The translations under genes and the position numbers were made by a program. The notes beneath the pieces are model-generated. The model ran no database searches. It worked only from the letters and a program-made list of their open reading frames with translations, and was not told the origin of the DNA. A stretch of DNA of 64,000 bases from Eudromia elegans (Eukaryota; Chordata; Aves; Tinamiformes; Tinamidae): assembly GCA_003342815.1 (NCBI GenBank), contig PTEX01000004.1, forward strand, positions 1,054,001 through 1,118,000, in the 5' to 3' direction. Shown here in pieces: positions 48,772-62,286 of the stretch. Every line of letters starts with the position of its first letter. Positions within the stretch are counted from its first letter, which is position 1.

Positions 48772-51700
48772 CAGACGATAATACCTAGAGATGTAACACT
48801 AAAGCTGAACCCTAGAAAATAGGTCATTTTAGACAACAACTCAGAGTCTAGGTGTTTTGATCAAGATGAATGACCGAACGAAAAAGCAACACTTGTTGTT
48901 TATGAGACCCCTAGAGCTGAGGGGCACTCTGTTGTTTCTGCGGGTTACTGGCTCAGCAATTCCCTAGGGCAAGACCTTTCACTGCACTGACCACTATTTA
49001 CCATGATTTAAAAATAAAACAAAAAGACTACCAGTTATGATTTAAGACTAGCTCTGAGGTAAAACATCTCAACTGAAGTCCTGAGTCACATGTTCTAACA
49101 AAACAACACTGATAATAAATCAGTGTTACTCACGGACTGTGAGGTGTATGAACCATGGGCCTGTATTAAGGTTCTGTACACGGCCGTGCTCAAAGGGGTT
49201 CTGCCAGTTTAGGCACTGGACAAAGTCAAAAGGAAAGAAAGCGGAAGTATTCTTCAGCTCATAAGACATTCACCTTGCTCCAGTCCCTTCAAAGGTACTA
49301 TTTAATTCCCCCAAAGTACTACCCAATTTTAATCCTACTCACAGCTTCATAATTTCTGAATCATCAGATTCTACGATCTAGCTATAACAGATACAATGAG
49401 TTAGATCCAGTTTGCTTCAAAAGCAGTAACCCACATAGGAAAACACAATTTTCTTGGTAATTGTTTCTATCAAACTAAGAATTCCAAAGTGTTTTAAGGA
49501 CAGTACATAGTGCTATATGGGACCAACTGGCTACCTGAGGTAAAACAAGAACTCACAGGCATCCTGTTCTCACTTGACGGAGCTAACGCTGCTTTCTTCT
49601 CTCGCTGCAATAGTTCACTTAGTGACAACTCCTGGCATTCCAGTACTTGCTAAACATACTCAACTGTGATGTCTGTCAGCATCTTTACCTTACTATGAAC
49701 GTGGAAAAAATAATCCACAGGCAAAATGTTGCTGCTAAAAATATTTATTCTCAGCAGGAATCTGGCTCTTTGTTATTGAGTGACTCTGAAATTACAACCT
49801 TCAAATCTTTCATTTACAGCAGCTAAAATATGTTGAATAAATTAAAAGTAAAATGCCACAATATTCTGCCTTGACAGAATATCTGACAGAGAATCAACAT
49901 TTTCAGTAATGTAGACCTGGTTTTGTTTCAGTTTTTGCAGGTCCAATCTTTGACAGGAAATGTGCTATGTTCAGTACTCCTAAGGCCATGTATGTCAAAA
50001 GTTAAATACCAACTTTGAAAATCCAAGTCCTGCTGAAAAAGCACTTAGGATGGTCTGCAGCCTCACACTACAGATTTGAGCAAATATGTTTCTGTTCTAG
50101 AAGAACATATGAACTTGGTTGACAATCTTGCCCATAAAATCTCAAGGGTATTCACCTTTCTCAGGGGCATTCCTGTAACAAAACAGGAGTCAGATCTATA
50201 AGCTAGAAGGCAGTTACTGGTGCAGGGTAAAACTGCTTAAAAGGTAGAGCTAACTGTGGAGCACAGAGACATTGGTACATCTCAGTACACAACATTTTCA
50301 CTGAATCTGCAGTCTGAATTAAGTATTGGCCATCCACACAGAACAATATGGATGTGAGACACCATGTCTCCAGAACATCTTGGAATTTAAAAAAAAAAAA
50401 AAAGGGAATTCTCCTATGCAAAGTGCAGATATCAAAGCCTTAAAATATGCTCACATAACCACCAACTGTGCTGGACTATACTAGTAGCTCTGAACAATAA
50501 CAATTAAAGTGTCAGAAAGTTAGGAGCGAGACCATTTGACCCCTTCAATTGCTCAGGAAGCAAGCAAAATTCTTGCTAATTACTGTTAATGAAGGCAGCT
50601 GGGCTTTCCTACCATGGTGACTGGAGGACAAAGAGGAAAGGGCACCGGACACCAACAAATACTGCACTGCCCATCTTGTGTTCGACTGCAGAACGCCTGA
50701 CAAGAGTATACAGCATAGTAATAACCCTGGATAGTTGAGCTAGTGGAGTCATATCTGACCTTATGTTCACATTGCTTGCCATTTCATATCACCTGAACCA
50801 CTTCCTAAGCCTGCACTAGCCCCTCAATATTCATCTCAAGTTCCCTAACAGAGAGAGCTTCACTATTTCGGCCTAATGTGCAACCCTGCTGCTCAAACCA
50901 TGGAAGATGGAAGATTCCTGGGAGATAATAAAGTTCAACAAGTAGTGCCATGAACAGATTAGATAATTTGATATTTATTTTGATCTAGGTTGGTAGTATT
51001 TGCTCCTGAAGAAAAAAAACCCTGCTGACTACTGCTGCATTATTCCTACAAAGTCAACCTGCTAGTTAACACCTCCCTCCTACAGGCTTTGCTAGGAAAA
51101 AGAATAACCCAGTATTTAAGTATTTAGAATAGTGTCTGTGAAACAATGTGAGGCTGAACTGATAATGCAAATTCAAGATGCCGGCGCTCCTGCATCCCGG
51201 TGAAACATTTGGCAGCACTCAGTCATGCAGGAAATGAAGGAAAGCAGAATGGAGCTTGGGATGCAAAAGACTGACACCAAACAAGCACAGGTGAGCTGTG
51301 CATGATAATATGAACACAGCTTCTTCCCCCAGAAGAATTAAGAATGATTATTAGTGGTGATTTAATAAGTTTCAGAGTGCTCACCTAGAAAAGACTTTCT
51401 TTCAGGTCTAAAGCCCTTGCTGAGAGTGCACGGGATAGGGAAGGCACCATAAAAAACGCTTATGGGCAGTGTCCTCAGTGAGAGTGGAATGGCATTCTTG
51501 ACCCTGCTTTGTACAGGTAAACTCAGTTGGTTTGTTCTGGCTATTTACAGAGCAGTTAAAATGGCTTCTTTCTTCTGCACTCTTGGCACAAACCAATCAA
51601 TAACATGATAAAAAGATTAGACAGACTGAAAGACCAAATAAATGACTGACTCAGGAAGGTTTAGAAAAGATACAAAAACATGCAGGACAGTTAAGGCCAG

Positions 51701-54700
51701 TATGCCAAATGATAGATGGACTCGCTGTACATGCAAACACCACACAAAAGGGTGTTCAGCGATTGCAGCAAAAAATTCTGAAGACTGAATCTCTCCTAGG
51801 AGTCAGGAGTTAAAGAAAAATGGTTCCAATCGAAACTAAAAATTACATGCACACACACATGCTGTGTTTTTCAGTATAATTTCCTCTTTTATATTCCAAA
51901 GCTGCTGCCTTACTGACGTGGTTCTGTATGTTCAGATCAAAGCAGCAGCTGCCAGAGCTCTGCTATTGTTTGGGGTTATTTACAGAAGGGCAGAGAACAA
52001 TTATTCTCAAGGTACGTGAGGGCTCCGACACAAACAGGTTGAGACAGAGCTGAGCAAATTTGGAAGCCATTTTGTCACATGTTTCATATTATATGCACAG
52101 ATCAAAAGTGCAAGTCCTCATATTCTCTCTTGTCTTGAAGAGATTTGTTCACTTAAAAAAAAATAGGGTTTTGTTTCATGACCAGATCACCCTCCATCTC
52201 TGATACTTCCCATTCTTTTCAAGTTTCAGTGGAAAACTGATTGCTCTCCTCTTTTACAGAACTTAAATTGACCTCCTCAAAACTATAATTTCTTTATTTC
52301 TAGACCTTTCACCTTCACTTGTTATTTAAAATTGACCTCTCTTTTCTGTCTCTGCCTCCCCACACATAACTTTTATCTTGCAATGAAAGATTTTTTTTTT
52401 TTCCTATTTCCCTCCATGCCTCTTTTATTTAGCTCAAATGCTATGTCTTTCGTAATTTCACCCAGAAACATATTTCATTCTTTTAAGAGGGATCCCAAAC
52501 TTCTGGCTGTGTTCATAGCACTAGGCCATACTACACACACGCACAGTCCAGGGTGCTAGATACAGCTAAAATCAGTAAAATTCTGAGTGTACATACAAAA
52601 TCAACTTCACACACAGTCATATAGAGCACAAAGATGTCGATGCCATAATTCCTATTTCAGAATAACAACAGGAAGAATAAACTTCATCACCTAATAGATT
52701 TCAAGAGGAGGAACTTACAGAAGCTGTGAGGTTTAATGCAAATGGTGTTTTGCTCATCTCATGCTACTTGCCAAGGGAAACAGCATATTCTGTTGTTTTC
52801 TAGACAAAACCCAAACCCAAATTCTAGACATTCCACCAAGTGGGAGGAAAGAAGCCCCCTGAACCAGCATTCAGTCTGCACTGAAATGACATCTCCCAAT
52901 GTGGAAACCAAAGGAAAACTGCAGTGATTTAAAACTCTATAGACATTTTCAGGCAATAAACAGGTCATGTTATAAATTCCACTGCTACTATGGCATAGGA
53001 TTACCATGTCCAGTTAGATTTTATTTATAGATTTAATTATTTGTCAGGACTCAAGCAAATTTTAATTTACCATAGTATATGGTCATGTATTTATTCTTGA
53101 AGCAATTAATCTCACTGAAACTCTTGCAAACACAACTCAATTTCCTTTTTGCCGTTCTGATGTTATTTTCCAAACTTAGTTTAGACTGTTAAGCAAGACA
53201 AGAAAACCTCCACATCTATTTAAGTTGATTTTGCCCTGTTAGGTAGAACATTATCTAAAGGCAGCACAGTATAACCAATATTATCACTATCAGAACATGG
53301 TATTAAAGCATTACAGAAAAAGCCCAGGCAAGCGCCCTCAGCTTTTGTAACTTCAGAAAAATTAAGCATTACTCTAGCAGCAGCAAAACTGCAAGTTTTA
53401 ATACATGGTGTTGAAAAGACACATTAAGAAGTTCAGAGGAGGATCAGGGCTCATCATATATGAAAGGTAGCTATCAAGTTCTCATATGTAATAATGGAAG
53501 AAGAAATACTTCATCCATACAGCATATTATAAAATTAGGTAACCTATTACCCACTCTGCAGATGTTTTGGCTGTCAAGAATGCTGAGATAAATAATCATG
53601 GGCAAGAGCAATTGTATTTACTAATGATAACCTTATTACTCTGTCCTAATTATTCTGTCATTTTAATGGAAATTATGACTGAATCTGAAGTACAGTGAAT
53701 AAATCCCAAGTCTATAAAATTATATATACTAACCACATTGAAAGCAATCTAGTTATTGCTGATATAAGAGATTGTACCTTTTTTTTAATTTAAGGAGCAA
53801 ATCGGTAATTTCTCAACAGATTCTTACGACAGAAGCAGGAGCATAGGAAACAGTTACCTTTTTTAATATGCTATTTTGGATACTACCTAGAAACACAGGC
53901 AACTTGGAGGAGAGAAAAAATAATCTACTAATTACCTATTCAAATATCATGGTAAGATTTGGTCATCTATGAATAGGACATTGCAAACCAATTTTAATTT
54001 TTTAAATAGGTCCTCATCTTCCTGCTCACTCGCTTCCCTTATTTCAATTTAATCTCTCCTTTCACTCTCTGTGTGGCATTTTTTACTGAATTGATGCTAC
54101 CTTATCTTAATAGCAACATACAAATTGCATATATCCAACGGATATTAATTTCTTGAAAGAAATTATAAAGTTGAAAACACGTGGGAAAAAGTGTTTACCA
54201 TAATTCCACCAAACCATGCCAGCAGGAAAATCTGTCCTTTAATATTTTGGAAAACATTGCATCTTGCAGCCATTTATTTCTGTAATGTTGAGAGTAACAG
54301 GAAGGACTTTATCATTCCTTCATGCGCACCAAATATGTTTGCACAATACCTGAAATGATACCAAAGCCGTTAAAGACAGTGAATTCAGATCCTGAAGCCT
54401 TGTGGTGGGCACGATTATAAGCTACACGTTCCTGGGAAGATAAAATATGGGTAAATAAATGATTGGCACAAAGTGTTACTATTTGCAGAGTTACACTTTT
54501 ATTTTCTTTACTATCATCTGGAGGCTCTTGTGGAGATTTGAGAAGTCTAGCCAAAGGCTTGAGGAGAAATGAGCCAGTAAAGCTCCTGCCAGAAGGTGCA
54601 GGTGGTTGGGAACTGCCCACTAGAGGAGGCTGAAACACTCTCTAGGGGAGCTTGGTCCTCTCCGCTGACTTCAGAGAGACTAGTCTCAACAGATTAAATG

Positions 54701-57156
54701 CCTACTAAATTTAACCACGAGACTAAATGCTCACATACTCCATACACTCCCTCCACGCCTTTCTCTCTTTCAATCTTGTACTCCTTTGGATAATGAAATC
54801 TTTACAGCAGAGCAGATCATGTCTGTAACTTGTTTAAGAAAAACACATGGCTGCTTGTACATGGACGCCACGCTCATCAGCAAGAGCAGAAATAGGCTAC
54901 TCCATGCATAAAACAGAAGCACATAACATGAAAACTCAAGAAGCCTTTGCTCTGAGGGCATCAATCAAAAACAAGGCCAATTACTAGAAACAGACTAGAC
55001 TACATGGACACTGCCAACAAGACTGTACTTTTCTGATGTTAGAACAGATATTGATGATAGTGATTGAGTTCTTGGTGTGAATTGGTTCTCTTTCCCAAAC
55101 TGCATTATCTTTTCTAATATAAATGTTGTCTGTGAATATATAAGGGCTGGTGACAGCTGTGAAGTGATCCAGGACTAGCAAATGGTATCTAGGATGTGCA
55201 TTTAGCCTCTTGACACTGGATATCTTATAACGCTATGGAGAGAACTTTCAACACTTGAAAAAACAAGCACGGATTTGTGGGCTGGCCAAGCAGGAACAGA
55301 ATTTGAATGGGTAGCCTGGTGAGTTTCACCACCCAGCAAGAGCTCTAGATTCTCTTTTGCCCTCTCAAAAAACGTCCACAGGTTATGCTGGACCTATTGT
55401 ACTTTCAAGACCTACCTGGAACCAAAACATTTGGAACTACCATAGTTGGTGAAGGCATTCAGAGGGTCTTTTTAATACTGCTACAGCTAACAGTGCTCAG
55501 AATCCACGCATAAACTTTTGCTCCTAATGTTCCAATTTGAAGTATAATTGCAATCTAAAAAGTAACTAAGGAATTCTCGACCAGCCTGTATGCAGCCTGC
55601 AAACTTACAAAAATGCTCTGTAAATAAATTCATACACCAACCCTTCATACACAGATAAAGTTTGGAGCCCTCCGTATACTATGGGTGCAACTCCACAAGG
55701 ATGAAATAAGGTAACACAGTAAGAAAGAATGTCTAATCTTTCTCAGACTTCCATCTCTGCTAAAAATTGTGGAGCAGCACCAGAGCCGAGTGGGTTCAGC
55801 CACACACCCAGTGCCAGAAGTGCTGACAGTGGTGCTGCGTAAGGGCAGGGCTCAAAGCCTCTAATGCCACTGCTACTCGTTCTGCACAAAAAGAGTTCAC
55901 ATGTGCCCTGCCATGGGGATAGTAATGCCAAACTACTACAGTCTCATAGGGACCAAATCATTAGCATGAAAGAATACTCCAAGGATGAAAATATGCTTAA
56001 GAATCCTGAAGCAAAGATTCTTTACTTTAGACTCAAATCTCATCCCACTATGTAGCAGAACCAACTAACCTGTCAATTCTGCAACAAAAAGAAGATATCA
56101 AAATGAAGCAATACATGACCTTTCCCATATGGAGCTGTTCTTCCAAAAATCAGAGAAAGGGGCTTAAAATATTTTACTATATGTCCCTCCTTTTATTATC
56201 CTAACTACAATTCTGTAAGTCCTTCTGCATTCCTAAAATTTCCAGGAAAAGGATGCTTCTGTTGCACTTCCATCCCAATCAAAAGAAATTTAACAAAAAA
56301 TCTCAAATGAAAACGTGCTCATATTGGGCAATGAATCTCATTCCTGGGAGATTCCTCATTCCGCCGATTCCTGGGGTAAGTCTGTCACAAGCTAAAACAG
56401 AATTCAAAGAAACGTAACTAAAAACCTCAGTCTCGTTAGTTCAGTTGTTAGAACCTGGTTACTAAATCTCATGGGAAAACCCGATCCACCCAGTACCTTG
56501 AATTCTCCTTAGGTAAATAAACCCTGCAAGACTCAGGTCTGATCACAGAGTGACCTTTGCTCACATGAAGCAGACGGTTGGTCTTTTTCCCCTTTATAAC
56601 ACAAAAATAATTGACATTTGAAAACTATGAAAGAAAGGAGCAGATTGGTATTTAACTCCATTTGAGCCAAGTGGACAAAAGGAGCTCCCTGGAAGGACAG
56701 AGCAGAAACATTTCCCTGTAAGACATCATCAGAGTTTATCTGAAACAAGAAAATACCTTTTATCTTTCTCTCACCCATAGCTAGGGGATGGGTTGGCACC
56801 TCTTCAGGTGACTGTCTTCCCTGAAAATGTACATTAAGAACACAGCCTACCCTCCATGCTGACCTTTTGTGATTTGGTAGGAAATATTCCCCAGACTTTT
56901 GGCTCCCTACAGAAATAACAGGGTGCTTTTTACTAAATGCTGTTTTAAAACATTTCCCTAGCCAGATTCACTGTCTGTGTGGTTACAAAACACACTGACT
57001 TTTCAGGTTTACCTTGACTCCACTGATACAATATTGGGCAAGACTGATGATAAAATTTCTTTAGAGATTTAAAGTACTTTGTAATAAAATTAATATTCAA
57101 GACAATCCTAACACAATGTTAAAATGGACTGCACCTCTATTTGCTTAACTTCTGCT

Positions 57157-57185
57157 CAGAATTTCTCAGACACAGAATTTCTCAG
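57157..57185 (+). repeat. Tandem 13-base direct repeat
   Basis: CAGAATTTCTCAG at 57157-57169 and 57173-57185, period 16. A local duplication. Confidence 0.8.
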
Positions 57186-58264
57186 CTACACTGTTCCTAT
57201 TTTAGGGGATCACCCACATGTTTGCATGAATTCTTAGAAAAGATATCATTTTTACACATATTCTGAGAAGCTTCTGATCTCAGGGGCTGTTACATTTTTT
57301 CTACAGTTATTTCATCTAATACATTCTAATAAGACTGTTTTGGACACACTTACACTAAAGTGTTTTTCTTCTCATTCCAGCCCCCCTTAGCTTTTTCAGT
57401 GAGTTTCTTAAGTTACGCTTCTTTGCAACAGATGCAGCTGGCACAATCAGCTCATATACAGTAAGCTGTGTAAAATCTAACCCTGGAAAGGAATACTGAG
57501 GTGAAAATGGTTTGATTTTTTGCTGCTGTCACTGCTACAGAATAGCAGTGCTAGTCACAGACCAGCAGAATCCCCTCAGACTCCACTCTCTTCTGCACCT
57601 TTGAGCCCCAAAACTTCAGCTCGAGCATCAGCTGCTTTGTCTGCAAGAAAAAAAAAGAGTACCTGCAAGGAAGCAGTCGGCAGCTGGCTGTTTTTCCTGT
57701 TTTGATTAGTACAGGCCTGTGATACTGTTCACACTTTGCAAAAGTTTCTTTATTCCTATAGAGCATGAGACATACAGCAGCTCAGTGCTGCCATCGGGCA
57801 CACCTGCACACTCAAAACCTTTCCCCACAGCTCTGCCAATAAACACCCTTTTCCTGTTCAACACCTCCCCTCGCACACCCAGGACATTCCTGCCTGCTTT
57901 TTTACAGGGCAGTGGGGAAAGAGCAGCACATCACACACACCACAACGTTGGTATGTGGAAGTACTTGGTCTTCTCGGCACATGAACGGAGAGAAAAGATC
58001 ACAGAATCTCAGCTGCACCACGAGATGGTGCTCGGCCACCTCTGAACATCAGGGCCCAGGAAAGCCAGGTACAGTGCCAGCCTAAACAGGCCTATTCAGA
58101 TGGCTGGACTCTAGTGAGTCTCTCCAGACAGCCTTACTGGATACACTATTCCCTGTAAATCCTGCTGTGCTGCTGAAGGAGTCACCCTCTAACTGAGAAA
58201 CTGGAGAAGACACCATTCCCCTCAAGCTGGAAATTCCTCCTGCACTTGGGGTGGGGGGGAGACG

Positions 58265-58298
58265 AAAAAAGAAAAAAAAAAAAGAAAAAGAAAAAAAA
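58265..58298. repeat. A-rich purine tract
   Basis: A runs interrupted by single G bases, about 34 bases. Confidence 0.8.
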
Positions 58299-60201
58299 TC
58301 CTGATCATCTTTTCAGCTCATTCAGCAAAACAAGCAGAGAGCTATGCAAAGAACATCATCTGTTTGCACATAATTGTCATGATGCTGCATGTGCTCTGTT
58401 GTGTTTCAGTATGCTTAAAATAAAGTATGAGCAGGGAGAAAATATTATAAACTGATTACAATTAAACCTGGTCAATCTTGCTGGCAATGTCTGTACACAT
58501 TTCCCTTCCTCTATAACTATCCTAAGCAGCAGAATGTCTCAACAAAAGGAAACTGTCAAACTTCCATCCTTTTTAGTGTAGCAGAACATGGAACTAAACG
58601 AGGCTAATATTCTGCCCACAGCAAACACAGCACTGATATTATCCACGTGTGCCTCACCAATACCTTGGCAATCCACGGACCGACTCTGGTAAGTATTTAC
58701 ATCGGAGAAACGGAGGATGTGAAAGAATATTCTATAGTAAGCGTGTAATTGGCTTGTATGCAATTAGTATTTGACTATATTGCTAACCACCTGTATATGA
58801 TTCAGGCAACTGTACACCAACCTCGAGAAATCTAGAAATGGAAGTGATCATGTAAAAACATGCTTCTCTCCTTTCACTTTGAATCAGAGTTACTATACGA
58901 TATTTGATGCCATTTTCCATAGTAAAACTGGCTGCATTTTAGTAGTAGCGGATATTTAATTCATAAGATCTCTTATAAACTCCTGGCTTCTTTCACTACC
59001 CTACAGAGAAAACTCATCTTACAAGCCTACAGGGAAAAAAATTACACACTTCCACAGTCCTTTCAAGGTGGTTCTTTGCAATTGAAACAGTTCTGCTTTT
59101 AAAAAAGACGACAGAATTTTAGTAGCTTTTGCACCTAGTATCTTTTCAGTTGCACTCACGCGAAAGACACTCTATTCATATTAGACCTTGTGCCATTATA
59201 AACTCTATGAGATGTGCACATCCCTAACTATGGTGAGACCCCTACAGTCCTTACTTAACAGTATGTGAGTGAAATGGCATATACTCTATGGGCTGTTTCA
59301 GATAGACTGTAAAATGGTTTTTCAGTTATTACGAGCTCTCTTAAATACTGAGTTATGTACATATGTCAGCATTAGTTTCAGCTGAAATTGAGGGAATGCA
59401 TTCCAATCCAGAATCCTTATATGCATGCAAAAGGACTTGGGAGATGGACAATAAAACACAAAAAGCATGAGATATTCACCCAACTCAGATGAGAGAGGTT
59501 TGTCGTTTTGCAGGCAGCAGAACGATTTGACAGCTACTCTCCCTCCTTTTAAGGTACCACGAAACTCCAAGAGCTTGTGAGGAGTATCATGCTAGATGGG
59601 AGACCATAACTCTGTTTTAATGCTTGTCTGCTTCAAGCAGGATCCCCCTGGGAAGTTCCAAAGGTGCTAATGGTTTTGTGGCGGTGGCAAATGCTCTCAC
59701 TCCCCAGTTGCTCTCAAGAAAGGCAAACGGTCAAGTGTAGAAGCACCACAGCATGTTTTTAAAGGAAACTTTCATCTCACCACTCAGGCAGGTTTGCACG
59801 ACAGCAGTGCCCCCTGGCAGGGCTTTTCTGACAGCTGTACATTCGCTAGACACTAGCTTTACAGTGCAGAAGAGAGGCAGTGTGGTGGGTGCCAGTGGCA
59901 GAAGGACAGTGGTGGTCAAGGCTGAAACAGGTGTGTGGTTCATGACCATTAAGAGTAGAAAAAAGCTCCTAGCTGTGGAAAGGCAACTTCCCTCTGTCAT
60001 TATGCATCCTCTTGTATCAACAATGTTCAGTATGTATGTCTTAATACAGTCACTGTTTGATTTTAAGACAGTCAACAGCCTGATGTGTCTTTATCCTGGA
60101 AGCAATACACTGAGCACTGCCTACACAGCTTCTTGCTATTACCCCTCACACATCAAGTTTCCTCATAGTCAGTGCCTTAAGCAGAAAAATAAAAATCAAT
60201 G

Positions 60202-60224
60202 AAACAAACAAACAAAAAAAGAAA
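60202..60224. repeat. (AAAC)n tract
   Basis: Three AAAC units running into poly-A. Confidence 0.75.
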
Positions 60225-60309
60225 TGGCCACGTATTCACTGCCTGGAGACCACAGATGATGCTATTTCAGCAGACCTTTGGCTTTCTGTTTCACTGTAAG
60301 ACAGCAAAA

Positions 60310-60331
60310 GTATTGCCTGTTTTGGCAATAC
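60310..60331. repeat. 8-base inverted repeat, 6-base loop
   Basis: GTATTGCC and GGCAATAC flank TGTTTT. TTGGCAA within the right arm resembles an NFI half-site. Confidence 0.75.
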
Positions 60332-60994
60332 AGTGTGAGTATACAGTATGAGGCTCACAAGCTCTGAAGGTCACAGCTACTTTCTGAGGAAACTGCAAGT
60401 GATGACAACTCATCTGAAAGGAAGAAAGAGCGGTTTATGCAATTAAATGACCAAAATAAAGAGATTTTTTTTTTCCTAACAAAGTCAGGTTTATAAACAA
60501 GAATATGTACTAAAAGACAACTTTTCAAGAAGTGGCAAGGAGACAAGAAAAGCTTCTGGGTTGTGGAAGATAGTTAAACTTCCATAACTGTTTTCCAAAA
60601 TCAGGTCATTGAGAACTGACAGATGTTGTGAGTTTCCAAACTTAGTTTTGTTTCCTGTTAGGTTCCACCATAGCAATTTAGTTAAAAATAACGCTCAAAG
60701 TGTTCTGCCAAACTCTGCTCTAAACATCGCCATCTCTTCAAACTGGTGACCTTAAAAGACTAGCTGAGGTCTCTCCCTGAGCACTAGAACTGAAGCATCA
60801 GACTAGGGCCTTTCAAAGGATGCGACAGCATTAGCTGGAAGATGAAGACAGAGTGCTGCTAAGCAGGAGCTGGGGCTAGCTCAAGCGTGCTAAACACGTA
60901 CTGCACTCATTAGCCCAGATTTATGGGCCCCGAGATATTATAAGATGCAAGGAGCTTATGATATGGCAAAATATGGTTTAGGATTACAGATTTA

Positions 60995-61031
60995 TGAAGT
61001 TTACAAATCAATCAATGAAGCTCACAAATCA
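60995..61031 (+). promoter_or_regulatory. Duplicated homeodomain-type element
   Basis: TGAAGTTTACAAATCA (60995-61010) and TGAAGCTCACAAATCA (61016-61031) agree at 14 of 16 bases with a period of 21, about two helical turns. The spacer contributes ATCAATCA, which reads TGATTGAT on the other strand, a PBX/HOX-type word. Function is inferred. Confidence 0.35.
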
Positions 61032-62174
61032 GTGGCCACTCCTTATCCAGCATTCCAGCCCGAAGGCTCAGGGACTTGATTTAAAATTTACTGATAGGGT
61101 GGCTTCTAGCACAGTTAAGTGGTGTTCAGACTGATCAGTGCTTGTTTTTCAGTTCTTTTAACTAGTCAAGATGCCACCAGAGATGCTCTCCCTGAGTTGT
61201 TTTGAGACAAAACTAAATGCAAATATATAATACTCACTCCCAAACCCTCAAGCATGAGTTTCTACTTTTGCCCCAATTTTCTTCTGATAAAAAAAGAATG
61301 TGGATGTTCAGGCAATTAATTATAGAATCTAATCCACAGAAGACATACTGTCCAGAAAGTAGCACAGCAGCTTCTTGTATGTGTCACCTACAGCCTCTCA
61401 TGTAGCTGGAAGAGCTCCATGTGGAACTCCAAAGGTCCTTGTCCTCACCACTACAACTGGTGATTGCATGGACTTTGTTACCATCTTTTAAAAATAAACT
61501 CAGGAGCACTGATCCATTTTGTATGGATGTTAAGCAACTTTTCAGTCAAAAGCTTTAAGTTGAGAGCTTTTCTTCACTGGTGATGTGCACTGAACTTGAA
61601 TCAAGCAACTCTGAGACAACATTTTCCACAGTTTAGTAGCTTCCACAAAGAGAAATCCTTATCACCTTGGAAAATTCCTGAGAGGACTGCTGTTCAACCA
61701 TCCATGTGAACTAAAGGCCTCCCAAGGAAAGGCCCTCTCACTTTCTTCCTTCTGTATCAGAATGCAGTAGCACTGGGTCAAAGCAGCACCCTGAATCTGA
61801 GACCTCTCAAAGGCAAGCACATTCTCAGCTAAGCTGTGTAGATGCTACAGACACCAGGATTACCTCCATCGCTACAATATGATATACTAATAACCTGTCG
61901 CTTCCTAGGCTGTATAAGCATTCATTTCTTCCTGATTACCTTTAACTGGCATCAGGAGATACCAGAGTTACAAATATATGTATGTTTAATCACACCTCCT
62001 CACTTTCCAAATAATGTTTTCATGATAGAGTATTATTAAGTTTTTATTAAAATGAGAGCAACATCCCTAGAAATCAGATAAGTGTGCTTAGTTTTAGCGC
62101 ACTTTAGCACTTAGTATGACATTTTGATTACATTACAGTTAATATGGCTTCCTATTTACTTATAATGGTATGTC

Positions 62175-62203
62175 AAAAAACAAGCAAACAAACAAAAAAA
62201 AAA
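62175..62203. repeat. (AAAC)n/poly-A tract
   Basis: A-rich tract with AAAC units. Confidence 0.75.
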
Positions 62204-62256
62204 TCCACCCACCTTTAAACCTCTTAGACGGTTATATATCATAGGTTCACTTTTTA

Positions 62257-62286
62257 TGTTATTACAGTTAACACTGTTATTACAGT
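62257..62286 (+). repeat. 12-base direct repeat around a GTTAAC core
   Basis: TGTTATTACAGT at 62257-62268 and 62275-62286, period 18. The junction creates the palindrome GTTAAC. Confidence 0.8.

Noticed and set aside
59731-60202. Overlapping frames of 114 codons (minus) and 149 codons (plus)
   Set aside because: Both strands are open over the same bases, with no recognisable domain, so neither is supported.
60310-60331. Hairpin as a microRNA precursor
   Set aside because: Eight-base arms are far too short; the same applies to the 13-base hairpin at 38660.
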